From Zygnema cylindricum (taxonomy: Eukaryota; Streptophyta; Zygnematophyceae; Zygnematales; Zygnemataceae), in contig JBBHKE010001460.1 of the NCBI GenBank assembly GCA_037447655.1, positions 83,063-147,062 of the forward strand: 64,000 nucleotides of DNA, in the 5' to 3' direction. The notes under the pieces are model-generated. The model was given only the letters and a program-made list of their open reading frames with translations. It was not told where the DNA came from and did not search any database. Both the position numbers and the translations under genes were made by a program. Below, in pieces: positions 44,483 through 55,208 of this stretch (position 1 is its first letter; each line of letters begins with the position of its first letter).

Positions 44483-44966
44483 TGTTGGACTTAGTACTTT
44501 GCTAGATGCTCACCTTATTCTTTAGCCTTAGGCCTCTGCTAGAAGCTTGTCTTATTTCTGTTATTTTGGTTTTATTTAATAACAAAAACTAGCATTCCAG
44601 TTTTCGTTATTTAGTTAGTCTTATTCTAGTTCACGTTATTAGTCAGTTTGTCCTTTCTGTTTTTTTTGTTTACTTTAAAGCGTTCAGCTTAGCATCTAGT
44701 ATCGGATCAGATCCTAAGCTGTCCACCGCCTGATTAGAGATCTTCCTGCCCTTTCGGCATTTTGTGTCAGATGACCTTTCAAGTCATCTACGGTTTTCTA
44801 GACCTTGAGAAGTCACTTCGTGACATTCTCTTCTCTACTTAACGATCTCAATCTGTTGTACCTTTTATCCTTTTTAATTAAAAGCTTTTTGTCTTTGCCT
44901 TCCTTTGTCCTTTCCATTTTTCCTTTCCTTCCTACTTTATCTGCTGCCATGTCATCTACTGCAATA
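44483..44966 (+). repeat. Cop3 5' LTR
   Basis: 484 bp, TGTTGGACTTAG to ACTGCAATA. It ends in ATA instead of the usual CA, judged from where LTR identity stops and the primer site starts. It contains the Gag start codon at 44949-44951, six codons before its end. A weak resemblance to the ordinary tRNA-iMet 3' site (TAGTATC.GATC) lies inside the LTR at 44697 but is not at the boundary. Confidence 0.8.
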
Positions 44967-45655
44967 GGTTATGGGCCTTTCAATGCTAATACCGTTGCTA
45001 AATTTAACGGCTCGGATTTCTATGGTTGGAAATATCAAATTGAGCATCTTTTTCGCCGCGAGAAACTCTGGTCCATCATTAACGGTAGTGAGGCTGAGCC
45101 CTTCGATGCAACTGCCAAACCTGCCTGGCTTCTCAGGAATGAGGAAGCGCACTCTCGTTTGGTTTGAGCCCTTGAATCTACCCAACTTGACCTCATCGCG
45201 ATGCCCACTCAGCTCATGACGCCTAGATATTGCTGTCCAATGCGTACGAAGTCAAATCCTGGTCTAACAAACTTCTCCTTCGTCGGCAGTTGAACGCTTG
45301 TCAGAAAGTTCACACCGAATCTATCCAACAGTACGTCCACAATGTCAAATCTATTGCCGGTCGACTCAAGAGTATCGGTGCTACAGTTTGGGAGGAGGAT
45401 ATCATTTCCGCGATCCTAGGAGGCTTACCTTCATCCTACTCGGCATTTATTTCTTCTATCGACAACTCATCCACAGTTGTCACTATTCCGTCACTTACCG
45501 CCGCTCTGGTTCACGAGGAAACTAAACAAAATCTTTCCCCGGTTCCCGGCGTAGCTCTGGCAACCGTTGCTCCGTCCAACCGTCCGCCTAAAACTTCCTC
45601 TTGCCGTTACTGCCGTGAGATCACCCACGTCATTGACGATTGCCCAGCTCTCTGA
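44949..45655 (+). pseudogene. Cop3 Gag
   Basis: MSSTAIGYGPFNANTVAKFN, then GSDFYGWKYQIEHLFRREKL: a copia Gag N-terminal domain starting inside the LTR. The frame stops at 45165-45167. A frameshift leads to 45230-45655 (MLSNAYEVKSWSNKLLLRRQ, the UBN2 middle domain, GGLPSSYSAFISSIDN). The single zinc knuckle is CRYCREITHVIDDC (CX2CX4HX4C), followed by a stop. The related Cop4 Gag (50568-51241, minus) is open across the first site, so the frameshift is a lesion, not a programmed signal. Confidence 0.85.
44967..44977 (+). promoter_or_regulatory. Cop3 primer binding site
   Basis: GGTTATGGGCC starts at the base where identity with the 3' LTR ends. It is complementary to 11 bases of the initiator tRNA-Met anticodon arm (GGCCCAUAACC). 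It encodes G-Y-G-P of Gag. Confidence 0.7.
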
Positions 45656-45847
45656 TGGAAACTTGAACGACAATGAGGCTCTGACTGTACAGGAGGGCGT
45701 GGACGAAACACTGGCCGTGGTCCTTACCATGGTCACGCCTCCACGGCCGAAGCTATTTTTCCTGCCGGTCAGGAATATTTCGCGCCAACCAATCCCTTTG
45801 TCCTTTCTCCAGGCTACGGCAACAATAATATCGGCGACATTCCACAA

Positions 45848-48800
45848 ATGCCCCCAGCTGTTCAACCGTACCATCATTACTCCTACGGTCAACCAATGCA
45901 CCCTCCAAATCCAGCTGTCCCCATACCTTCGCCAGCTGTTCATTACTCTCCGACTCCACCGGATTATGGATTTGCTCTTACAACATCGGCAGTCTCCACT
46001 TCACCTGTCGATATTTCACCTACACCGACCGATTCTTGGATCGTTGACTCCGGCGCTTCTCATCACCTCTCTTCACGCTCCGATTGGTTCAAAACCATAT
46101 CGCCACTTCATCCTCCTATGACGATCTTGCTCGGCAACAATGCTGCCTTAAAGGCCACTCACTTCGGACAAATTTCCACTGTCAGTTTCACCACCGCCAC
46201 GTCAGCAATAGTCCTCTCTCACGTACTATTCGTCCCCGGTCTCAAAAAGAATTTATTCTCTGTTGGCGCAGCACTTCATCAAGGCGCCACAGCTGTTTTT
46301 TCTACGACAACTGTCACCTTCCTTTCCCCACAAAAATCTCAAGTTGGACTCGGCATAAAATCCGGATCAATCTACATATTATCTAATTTTCAAACCGTTG
46401 GATTTGCCAATATGGCTACATCGTCATCTCCCCAAACATTTGGCAAATGGCATCTTAGATACGGACATTTGTCCTCTTCTAGCCTCCAATTATTGAGCAA
46501 GGGCCTTGTCACTGGCCTTGACTCATTTCCAAACAAACATCTTGATTTTTGCTCAGGATGCGTCGAAGGCAAATTAACTCGTCCTTCCTTTCCATCTAGT
46601 ACATCCAGATCTAACGGCCCCCTGTCATTGATCCACTCTGACCTTTGTGGACCAATGTCAGTAGCCAGCCACACTGGCACACTCTATTTTGTCACGTTTA
46701 TAGACGATGCAACCCGATTTTGCCACCTCTTTCTCCTTCGTCGAAAATCTGAAACCTTCCAAATATTTCAACAGTACAAATCATTAGTTGAAAACTCCCT
46801 TGACTGCCGCATTAAATGTCTAAGAACTGACAACGGCGGGGAATACTTCTCCACAGAATTTTCCAACTTTCTCACCACCCACGGAATCATTCACCAGTCA
46901 ACGGTTCCAAATACCCCACAACAAAATGGAGTTTCGGAAAGGTACAACCGTACCGTCATCAACATGGCACGTTCCATGTTGCACTTCGCAAAACTGCCCA
47001 CCGTATTTTGGGCAGAATCTGTAACTACTGCAAATTACCTACGAAACCTCTGTCCCACTTCTGCCCTTCCAGGTGTGACCCCTTATGAAGCCTGGACAGG
47101 CATCAAACCAGACGTCTCCCACCTCCGAATATTCGGCTGCAACGCTTGGGTAAAAAACCTTACGCCAGCAGGGAAATGGCAGAGTCGGGCAGCATCCGGC
47201 GTTCTAGTCGGTTACTCGACAGAATCCAAAGCCTATCGAATTTGGCTCTCAGATGAACGCCGGGTTATCTTAAGTCGTGATGTCATCTTCAACGAAGCCC
47301 CACTCCTCCTCAAACTCACACCTTCCTCCACCTCCTCTTCCTCTACTCTTCCACCCACTATTCTCCAAGCCGATACTTCACCATCTCCTCTCTCGGTCAT
47401 CTCTTTACCTTCTTCCACTACCCACTCATCATCCCAACCCTCCCTATATCTATCTCCTTTACCCCTAATCAGATCCACATCTGACAATCTCTTATTGTCC
47501 ACTCCTCTACCAATCCACCGCACGGTCTCTGACCCTTACTCTCTCTCTCCCATAAATCCCGTTGCTTCCCCGTATGTCATTCCGCCATCCTCTCTCGCGG
47601 CTCCCTCAACTGATGCTCCCCTCGCCATCCGCAGGAGTGACCGCATCTATAAAAAGCAGCTTCACCAATTCCATGGCACCGCCAACATTGCCAACATTGC
47701 GGCCATTCCTGTCCCTCAATCATTTTCTGCCGCCATGTCCAGTCCGGATGCTCCCTCTTGGAAATCCGCTACAGATGCGGAGTTTGCATCCTTACAAAAG
47801 AATGGCACTTGGGAACTCACCTCCCTTCCTCATGGTCGAAGAGTCATTGGTTTAAGGTGGGTCTTCCGTGTGAAAACGAAAGTAGATGGCACCCTGGATT
47901 GTTTCAAAGCTCGCTTTGTTGCAAAGGGTTTTCTACAAAAAGAGGGTGTAGACTTCAATGAAACCTATGCACCTGTCGCAAAATTCACCTCGATTCGTAT
48001 ACTTTTGTCACTTGCTGCTGCTCGTGATTGGCACATCCACCATATGGATGTTCAGACTGCCTTTCTTTATGGCAAATTGGACGAAGAAATCTTTATCCGA
48101 CAACCTGAGGGCTATATCTCGCGTGGTACCGAACACCTTGTCTGCCGGCTTCTCAAATCCCTCTATGGTCTAAAACAGGCCCCCCGCGTATGGAACAAAC
48201 ACCTGGAGGCAGTTCTTCTCAAAGAAGGATTCCTCAAGCTCGATGCGGATTTCGGTCTCTTCCTTCGAGGTAAATCTGACACTCTTGTCATCTTAGTCAT
48301 TTATGTAGATGACCTTCTATTAGCCAGCCCCTCTCTCCAACTCATTCATTTAGTCAAAACAATGCTTGATCTTCACTTTTCAATGACTGATTTAGGAGAA
48401 GTAGAATACTGTCTTGGAATTTTTATTGGTCGAGACCGGCCTTCCAAAACTCTCTACTTATCTCAAGAGAAATACATCACCAAAATTCTCCACCGTTTTT
48501 CCATGTCAGATTGTAATCCTATCTCCACTCCTTTAGACCCCAATGTAAAACTCATTAAAAACTTTGGTGGGCTTGTCCACAGAGCTACTCATGATTTATA
48601 TCGATCCATTGTGGGCAGCCTGATGTATGCTATGACAGGCACTCGCCCGGATTTAGCTGTAGCTGTAAGGCAGCTCAGCCTATTTGTCTCTAACCCCACA
48701 GATGTCCATCTCCTTGCTGCAAACAGGGTTCTTCAGTACCTCCAGGGTACTAAATCTCTCAAGCTCACCTTCTCTGGCTCCTCCTCCCCCGATCTAGTTG

Positions 48801-49201
48801 GCTTCTGTGATGCTGATTGGGGGGGCAATTTAGACTCCCGCCGCTCCACCACCGGTGTTTGCTTCGGCCTTAATGGCGCCTTCATCTCTTGGGCGTCCAA
48901 AAAGCAACCCACAGTTGCCCTATCCTCTACCGAAGCGGAGTACATGGCCGCCACCCATGCCACCCAGGAGGCTTTCTGGCTTCACAACCTTCTCGCCAAC
49001 CTCAACTCCCCTCGCCCTTCTGCCACTATTATTTTTTGCGACTCCTAGGGCGCCCTTGCCCTCATGGGTAACCCAGTGCATCACCGACGAACGAAGCATA
49101 TTAATATTCAATATCACTTCACCCGTGATGCTATTGCCGCTGGCCAGGTCACCTTCACTTTCTGCTCCACCGCCCGGCAGTTGGCCGAAGGCTATTCCTC
49201 G
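45848..49201 (+). pseudogene. Cop3 Pol: protease, integrase, RT, RNase H
   Basis: Open frame 45848-49048 (1066 aa), in copia order. Retropepsin: SWIVDSGASHHLSSRS (D-S-G intact). Zinc site: WHLRYGHLSSSSLQLLSKG...CSGCVEGK. Integrase: IHSDLCGPM, RTDNGGEYFS, PQQNGVSERYNRT, then KPDVSHLRIFGCNAW. Serine/proline-rich linker of about 120 aa. RT: WELTSLPHGRRVIGLRWVFR, HHMDVQTAFLYGKLDEEIFI and YVDDLLLAS. RNase H: DADWGGNLDSRRSTTGVCFG, STEAEYMAATHATQEAFW. A TAG at 49046-49048 replaces the Gln of the usual CDNQ. The same frame continues GALALMGNPVHHRRTKHINI to the end of RNase H. That one stop removes the last 50 residues. The enzyme copies element RNA in particles. Confidence 0.9.
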
Positions 49202-49260
49202 GCCTAAGTTTGAACAACATCGACACTCCTCTGGTCTTCGCTTCTAACAAAGAGGGGGGT

Positions 49261-49742
49261 TGTTGGACTTAGTACTTTGCTAGATGCTCACCTTATTCTT
49301 TAGCCTTAGGCCTCTGCTAGAAGCTTGTCTTAATTCTGCTATTTTTGGTTTTATTTAATAACAAAAACTAGCATTCCGGTTTTCGTTATTTAGTTTTATT
49401 CTAGTTCACGTTATTAGTCAGTTTGTCTTTTTTGTTCTTTTTGTTTACTTTAAAGCGTTCAGCTTAGCATCTAGTATCAGATCAGATCCTAAGCTGTCCA
49501 CCGCCTGATTAGAGATCTTCCTGCCCTTTCGGCATTTTGTGTCAGATGACCTTTCAAGTCATCTACGGATTTTTAGACCTTGAGAACTCACTTCGTGACA
49601 TTCTCTTCTCTACTTAACGATCTCAATCTGTTCTACCTTTTATCTTTTTTAATTAAAAAGCTTTTTGTCTTTGCTTTCCTTTGTCCTTTCCATTTTTCTT
49701 TTCTTTCCTACTTTATCTGCTGCCATGTCATCTCCTGCAATA
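49261..49742 (+). repeat. Cop3 3' LTR
   Basis: 482 bp, TGTTGGACTTAG to CCTGCAATA, matching 44483-44966 with scattered single-base differences. The next base belongs to the inverted element Cop4. Confidence 0.88.
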
Positions 49743-50400
49743 ACAAGGATATAGCAGAGTTGGTAGATCCAAAGGATTTGAAATGTGATAGCACGTAGAT
49801 AGATCCTGACTTAATGCCAAGGCCGACTTGCGTATTAGTGGATGAAAGAGAGGTGACAGTGGAGGTGGAAAAGACAGCAGTGGCGCCTTGATTAAGAGCT
49901 GCGCCAACCGAAAAAAGATTCTTTTTCAGTCCAAGAACGAATAGGACGTCAGATAGAGTGATTTGTGATGTGTTGGCTGGAGTGCCGATAGTGGAGATTT
50001 GGCTGATGTGCGTGGCCGATAAGGCTGCGTTATTTCCAAGTAAAATTGCGTTATTTCCAAGTAAAATTGTCACGGGAGACTGAAGCGGCGATACAGTTCG
50101 AAACCAATCGTTACGTGATGATAAATGATGCGACGCTCCAGAGTCCACGATCCAAGAATCGTGTGGCTTAAAGGAATCGGGTGATGGGGATGTAACGAGG
50201 GCAAACCCGTAATCTTGCGGCGGTGAAGTATAAGGGGCAGTTGGTAATTGGCCGACGACAGGTGGAGTGTAACCGTATGAAAAATCAGTGTACGGTAGGG
50301 CGACAGGCGTCGTGTGATTATTGTCGCCAAGTGGAGCATTAATGAATCCAGGCGAAGGAGAATAATTGAAAGGATTTGTCGACGCATAATAATCAGGGAT
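49743..50400 (-). pseudogene. Cop4 Gag linker and protease, truncated
   Basis: Minus strand: a proline-rich linker in broken frame (50160-50400), then the retropepsin site DSGASHHLSSRNDWF, with the body VLFVLGLKKNLFSVGAALNQ and VGLGIKSGSIYVLSHFKS. A small in-frame duplication repeats 'ILLGNNA'. The frame ends in FGSTNSAIS at the junction with the Cop3 LTR. Confidence 0.8.
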
Positions 50401-50567
50401 GGCCGGTGAGGTGGCTTCAGCCGTAGACCTTGATAAAGGCCACGACCAGGTTGGCGTCCACGTCCAGCCGTACGACCAGCGTGTCCTTGTCGGTCCTGCT
50501 TACGTTTAAGTGCAAGACAATTATCGATGAGTGCAGGACAATTATCGATGACGTGGTCAGGTTCCCG

Positions 50568-51241
50568 TCAATAGCGACAGGAGGAGATCTTGGGCGGTCG
50601 AGCGGACGGATGATAGGCTGCCAAAGCGACACCAGGTGGCGGTGGCAGATTCTGTTTGGTCTCCTCATGTAAAAGACCGGTGGTGAGAGATGGAATGGTT
50701 ATAGTGATAGCAGAATTATCGATAGATGAAATAAAGGCGGCGTAAGAGGACGGCAGGCCTCCTAAGATCGCCGTAATAATATCTTCATCAGTGACGGTGG
50801 AGCTGATGCTTTTCAGACGTCCAGCCAAAGATTTGATATTTTGGATGTAGTCTTGCATACTCCCGGAGGGAAGTTTCTGAGAAGATATCAATTGATGACG
50901 AAGGAGAAGTTTGTTTGACCAAGATTTGTTTTCGTAGGCATTTGTCAGAAGTGTCCAAGCTTCGTGAGTGGAGCTAGCGTCACGGATGAGTCCAAGTTGG
51001 GAAGGCTCAAGAGCCAGAACCAATCGTGAAAGTGCCTCCTCATTGCGAAGTATCCAAGCAGGTTTGGCGGCAACATCTGAAGGTTCTTTCTCACTTCCGC
51101 TGATAACGGACCACAGTTTCTCCCGCCGCAAAAGATGCTCAATCTGAAACTTCCATCCGTAAAAGTCCGTGCCGTTGAATTTTGCAACGGCGTTTGAATT
51201 GGTGTGAACAGGCCCATAACCTATAGGAATTGATGACATGG
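50568..51241 (-). pseudogene. Cop4 Gag
   Basis: The start MSSIPIGYGPVHTNSNAVAK is chosen over an upstream ATG at 51410 because it matches Cop3 Gag and sits at the LTR end. Domains: NGTDFYGWKFQIEHLLRREK, LILALEPSQLGL-like middle, GGLPSSYAAFISSIDNSAIT. It runs up to KISSCRY at the start of the zinc knuckle. After 50568 a frameshift interrupts the knuckle. It is otherwise uninterrupted over about 225 codons. Confidence 0.85.
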
Positions 51242-51711
51242 CAGCAGACAAAGTAGGATGAAAGTGGTAGAGAAGGACAAGGGCAAAGAAAGACAAATTG
51301 TATTTCTTGATAGTGATTAAAAAATACAAGACAGTCATTAAGTAGAATGAGAAAGTCACGAGTGTGACCTTTTGAGATCTAGTTGGCTGATGTGACCTTT
51401 GAAAGGTCACTTGGCTCTTTTGCCGAAAGCGGCAAAAGATTCTTAGGTGTCAGAGAACTAAAGAAAAGATCAAGTGTCAGAAGCAACAGTGTGCGCTTCT
51501 AAGAAGCGCCAGGAGCTTATCACAGAATTTAAGGGATAGAAGAAGAAAACTAAAACTGAAGCAAAAAACTGAGCTAGGTAGGAATCATAACTTCTAATCC
51601 TATAACTAGCTAGATAACGCAAACTGGAATACTACTTACTAGCTAAATAACGCAAACTGAAATGCTAGTTTGCGTTATTAACAATGAAGAGCTAGCCTGA
51701 AGATTCTAACA
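51222..51711 (-). repeat. Cop4 LTR
   Basis: On the minus strand it starts TGTTAGAATCTTC (at 51711, or possibly 51728 where TGTTAGAAT recurs) and ends TCATCAATTCCTATA. It shares with the Cop3 LTR the block AACGCAAACT/CTAGCATT, GGTGTCAG and TGACCTTTCAA. It contains the Gag start at 51241-51239. Confidence 0.7.
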
Positions 51712-51784
51712 CAGGAATAATTCTAACAGTATTGACATCGTCCATTGAAGAGAGGGGGAGGAAGAAAGACAGGAAAAGCATGAG

Positions 51785-51878
51785 AGGAAAAGCAGGACAG
51801 GAGGGAGAGGAGAGAGAGCGAGAGGGAGAGGGAGGTGAAGAGGAGAGAGAGAAAGAGAGTGAGAAAGAGAGTGAGAGT

Positions 51879-51955
<77 letters not shown>
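51785..51955. repeat. GA-rich simple repeat in ATG7 intron
   Basis: (GA)n and GAGGGA runs on the plus strand, ending five bases downstream of the ATG7 exon end on the minus strand. The open frames here are artefacts. Confidence 0.9.
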
Positions 51956-51958
51956 TGC

Positions 51959-54659
51959 CTTATTAGCAAAAGAACAGAGAACCGTTGGAAGCCAGCGACT
52001 CTCTCTCGTATCCGTGCAGAGAAAAACGATGTCGTGACTCTCCACCAGAGACTGAAGCTTTCTGCACTCCTCTCTCACTCTCTCCTCCTCCCCTGAGGAC
52101 ACCGCATGACCGGGCATGGGAATTGCCATTTGGACCGCTTCTACCTCCTGTAAGAAGGAAAAGACGAACATTTTCAATTCATAGTCATCTCTCCCTCCCT
52201 CACTCCCTCACTCCCTCGCTCCCTCGCTCCCTCCCTCACTCCCTCACTCCCTCGCTCCCTCGCTCCCTCCCTCCCTCCCTCGCTCGCTCCATCCCTCCCT
52301 CCCTCCCTCCCTCTCCCTCTCTCTCTCTCTTTCTCTCTCTAGCTTTCTTAATTTGTGTGTCACTGCATTTATCTGTTTCTCCTTCTCACTCTCTTCATCA
52401 CTGCCTTGTTTTGCTTGGACAAGATATCAATGTCTTTAATAACACAAAATCCACGCACTCTCTCACTCCCCCACCCCCTCTCTCTTTCTCTCTCCTTCTC
52501 TCTCTCCCTCTTATTTTCCACTGCTCTTCCTCCCTCTTCTGTCATCATCTCTCTCAACCACTTCCCTTCCCTTTAAAAGGACCATCAGAATTATCAAAAC
52601 TTCAATTCTAATACAATCTCAGTTAAAAATTAAGTTTACAGATAACCTCACCATTCCCGGATATATTTTTTTGATATTTTCTTTTGCAGCCTCGGCTTTC
52701 GGAAGACCTCCGTTTAAACAATCGTCAAAATTAAAAAGGGACTGTCTTAAAGGATTGGAAAACGATACATTTCCATAATCAAGAAGAGTAATTTTCCGAA
52801 TTCCCCAAGCCTGCGATGTTTCCATGCGTTTTCCGTTAGAAAATGTGTTAAAACAAACTAATAACAAAAATGTTTTTTAACTTTTAACGTCAAAATCAGA
52901 GCGTAGAAAATCGATATCTTTGACAATTATTGTAGTGATATGAACATGAGGACATAGTAGATATGCATACCAAATGTATAAACTTTTACAAAAAAACATA
53001 CTTTACAATGAACTATATTACATAAAATACTTTTCAATTCGTCAAATCTCAGCCAATGAAGAAAACCAAACGTAAAAAACCACCATAAAAAACCAAACAT
53101 TTTCCTATGAACAAAAAACAGATATCCAAGGAAAAACCAAAAGAAGGGTAGACTCCGAGAAGAACAATCACGCAGGAAAAGAAAATGAAAACCATAGACG
53201 AAAACCAGAAAAAAATTAATAAAGAAGCCGGAAAAAAAACAATAAAAAAAAAACACTCAATCAGAAGGGGCTACCGATAAGAGCTTGCCATGAGCCCTCG
53301 TGCCACCTGGCAGCCCAGCGTTCCAGATCCCAAAATTAGGGTTTTGGTTTCGACCAATCGCGGCAAATCGAGCGACGGTAGAACTCGCCACCTCATCAGC
53401 TTCAAATTTAGGTCGGCCGCCTCCGAGGCAAGCCTGACCAATCACAGAGTGCCACGTGCCATCAGGAAATACAAAAAGGTTCAGGAATAAAGAAAAAAAT
53501 AAATACAACCAGTTGTGATGCGCATTAAAAAAGTTAGAAATAAATAAGAACATAAGAAACAGATAAAACCAAGAAAGAAAAAAAAGAAAGAAAATGAACA
53601 TTGGCAAAAGGTTTATAGTTAAATACAATAGAATGAAACCAGACTGCGCTTTCGAAAACCAATTTACTGTCAAAAACCCTATTAGTAAGAAACTCTTCTT
53701 TGTCGAATTTGGGCTGATGTGAATTAGAGTGGATCTACTCAAGAAATGGACAAAAACCACAAGGATAACAGTTATTTTTGGTGTGATGTCAGCAAAACCA
53801 AAAATTAGAAGAAAAACAATGGCACCTGATTGGATCCATGGTGGGTGCCAGGTCAGCATATCGAGGACCGTATTTTCCGCGGAGATTTCGTTCCCATCCA
53901 ATTGCATTCGGACAACTGTGGGGATTCGTCCAATCTGTCGCAAGATTACAACACTTATTTCGTCTTTATTGTCCATTTGTCATTTTTGTCATTTTATCAT
54001 TTTGTATAAGTTGAACAATTAGTTTTTCCAAACATCTCTCTAATGATAAAAAAACTCAAAAGAAAGGAAAAAAAAAAAACCAAAAGGGATTGGTACAGAT
54101 TTTTAGACTAACGGTTTTCATTTCAACAGATTCGCTCATGAACTCAATGAGAGAAAAAATGCAAGTTTAAGTAAGAAGTAGAGGAAAAGGAAGAAGAAAC
54201 CACAAAGAAAAAGGGAGAAAGTGAAAATCAAAGAGAGAGAGAAAGAGAAAGGGAACTCCCGAGTCTAAGTAGGAGAAAACAGGGAAAGAGAGGGCAAGCG
54301 AGAATACGAGAGAAAAGTAAGAAAACAAGAGAGGGAGGGAGAGGAAGACGGGGATGAAATTAGGGAAAAGGACGGGGACGAGGAGGGGGGGGAAGGGAAG
54401 AGGAAGAAGGGAGAGAGAGAGGGAGAGGGAGTGGGTGACAAAGAGGGAAAGGATGTGTTGAAAACAGACCTTGAAGTACAGGCAAGAAGACCTCAAAACA
54501 CGGAGAATGCTGCAATTCTATTCGTCCTCGTCTCTCTCTCAGACAAATCACCCGGATTTTCCGGACCTGCCAGCTGGCAACTGCCAGAGCCACTAGATTC
54601 CGAAGAGGCCATCCGGGATTGGTTGGAAGATGACAGGGATCGAAGAAAGCCAGAATTAC
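51959..54659 (-). CDS. ATG7: Autophagy E1-like enzyme ATG7, five internal exons
   Basis: Exons on the minus strand: 54659-54470, 53934-53826, 53433-53289, 52810-52652 and 52147-51959. All junction phases agree (0/1, 1/2, 2/0, 0/0). They encode in order [35 protein letters not shown] with [24 protein letters not shown] and [37 protein letters not shown] and [11 protein letters not shown]; and [10 protein letters not shown] with [19 protein letters not shown]. This is the end of the N-terminal domain plus the ATP-binding adenylation domain of ATG7 (GxGxxG as GSGTLG, D of LLDYG). ATG7 activates ATG8 and ATG12 in autophagy, in the cytosol. The N-terminal exons and the exon with the catalytic Cys are not found. 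Introns after exons 3 and 5 use GC donors. Downstream the gene runs into Cop4. Confidence 0.9.
52190..52345. repeat. (CCCT)n and CT-rich repeat in ATG7 intron
   Basis: CTCCCTCACTCCCTCG-type units on the plus strand in the intron between ATG7 exons 4 and 5. No gene. Confidence 0.9.
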
Positions 54660-55079
54660 CTGCAAAAAAAAGGGGGGGGGGAGTCGAGAGAGAAAAAGAA
54701 AAAGAATGGAGAAACAGAGAGAGAAAGGGAGAGTGATTGAGATAAGAGTCAGGAAAGTGATAGTTTATCAACTATGGAATGGTTGAAGGAAATGAGGGAA
54801 AAACCGGTGTTCAAATCAGCCTCAAACTGGGGATAAAATAAATAAATAAACAATAACGTCCCCTCTCCCTCCCTCTCCCTCTCCCTCTCCCCCGCCCCTT
54901 CCTCCCCCCCTCCCTGCCTCTGCCTCTCCCTCTCCCTCTCCCTCCTCCCTCATCTCCCTTTCTCCTCTGCCTCTCCTCTCCCTCTCCCTCTCCCTCTTCC
55001 TCTCCCCCTCCCTCACCCTCTACCTCTCCCTCTCCCCCTCTGCCTCTCCCTCTCCCTCCCCCTCCCCCCCCCCCCCCCT
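54660..55079. repeat. Purine/pyrimidine-rich repeats ending in a C run
   Basis: 54661-54740 is the pyrimidine tract of the ATG7 acceptor (minus strand). 54860-55066 is (CTCCCT)n with variants, ending in a run of about ten C residues directly before the Cop3 fragment. No further ATG7 exon was recognised here. Confidence 0.75.
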
Positions 55080-55208
55080 ACCAATCCACCACACGGTCTC
55101 TGACTCTTACTCTCTCTCCCCCATAAATCCCGTTGCTTCCCCGTATGTCATTCCGCCATCCTCTCTCGCGGCTCCCTCTACTGATGCTCCCTTCGCCATC
55201 CGCTGGAG
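55080..55208 (+). repeat. 129-bp fragment of Cop3-type pol
   Basis: The sequence from ACCAATCCACCACACGG to CGCCATCCGCTGGAG matches the linker of Cop3 pol at 47510-47636 with about eight differences. It is bordered by the C run on the left and by the Cop5 LTR end on the right. It probably marks a further copy into which Cop5 inserted. Confidence 0.8.

Larger units (their letters stand above)
44483..49742 (+). mobile_element. Cop3 copia retrotransposon, nearly complete
   Basis: 5' LTR 44483-44966, primer site 44967-44977, gag, a long pol frame, a purine tract AAAGAGGGGGG at 49249-49259 and 3' LTR 49261-49742. The left flank is ATATA (a TA run in intron 3 of the LRR-RLK gene). The right flank is ACAAG (inside Cop4), so there is no target duplication. 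The LTRs look very similar to each other. The pol frame is open for 1066 aa, making this one of the younger elements. Confidence 0.9.
49743..51711 (-). mobile_element. Cop4 copia element, 5' half only, inverted
   Basis: Minus-strand relative of Cop3. The LTR lies at 51222 to about 51711 and the primer site GGTTATGGGCC at 51211-51221. Gag is at 50568-51241, with the protease start at 49743-50148. The element is cut at 49743 in the middle of the pre-integrase region, exactly where the Cop3 LTR ends. Its upstream border lies in an intron of ATG7. Confidence 0.82.

Noticed and set aside
44697-44720. Conventional tRNA-iMet 3'-end primer site in Cop3 (TAGTATC.GATC)
   Set aside because: It lies inside the LTR, is present in both LTR copies, and is 270 bases before identity ends. 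The site at the true boundary is GGTTATGGGCC.
51692-52037. Long GA/CT open frames on both strands
   Set aside because: Simple repeat. Only the ATG7 exon part of the minus frame (51959-52147) is real.
52570-52615. Possible LRR exon ([10 protein letters not shown] on the plus strand)
   Set aside because: Only about ten residues match. A stop follows and no splice frame links it to the LRR-RLK exons. It lies in an ATG7 intron on the other strand.
53257-53976. 239-codon minus-strand open frame
   Set aside because: It spans two ATG7 exons in the wrong frame plus intron. The ATG7 frame is shifted and supported by conserved motifs.
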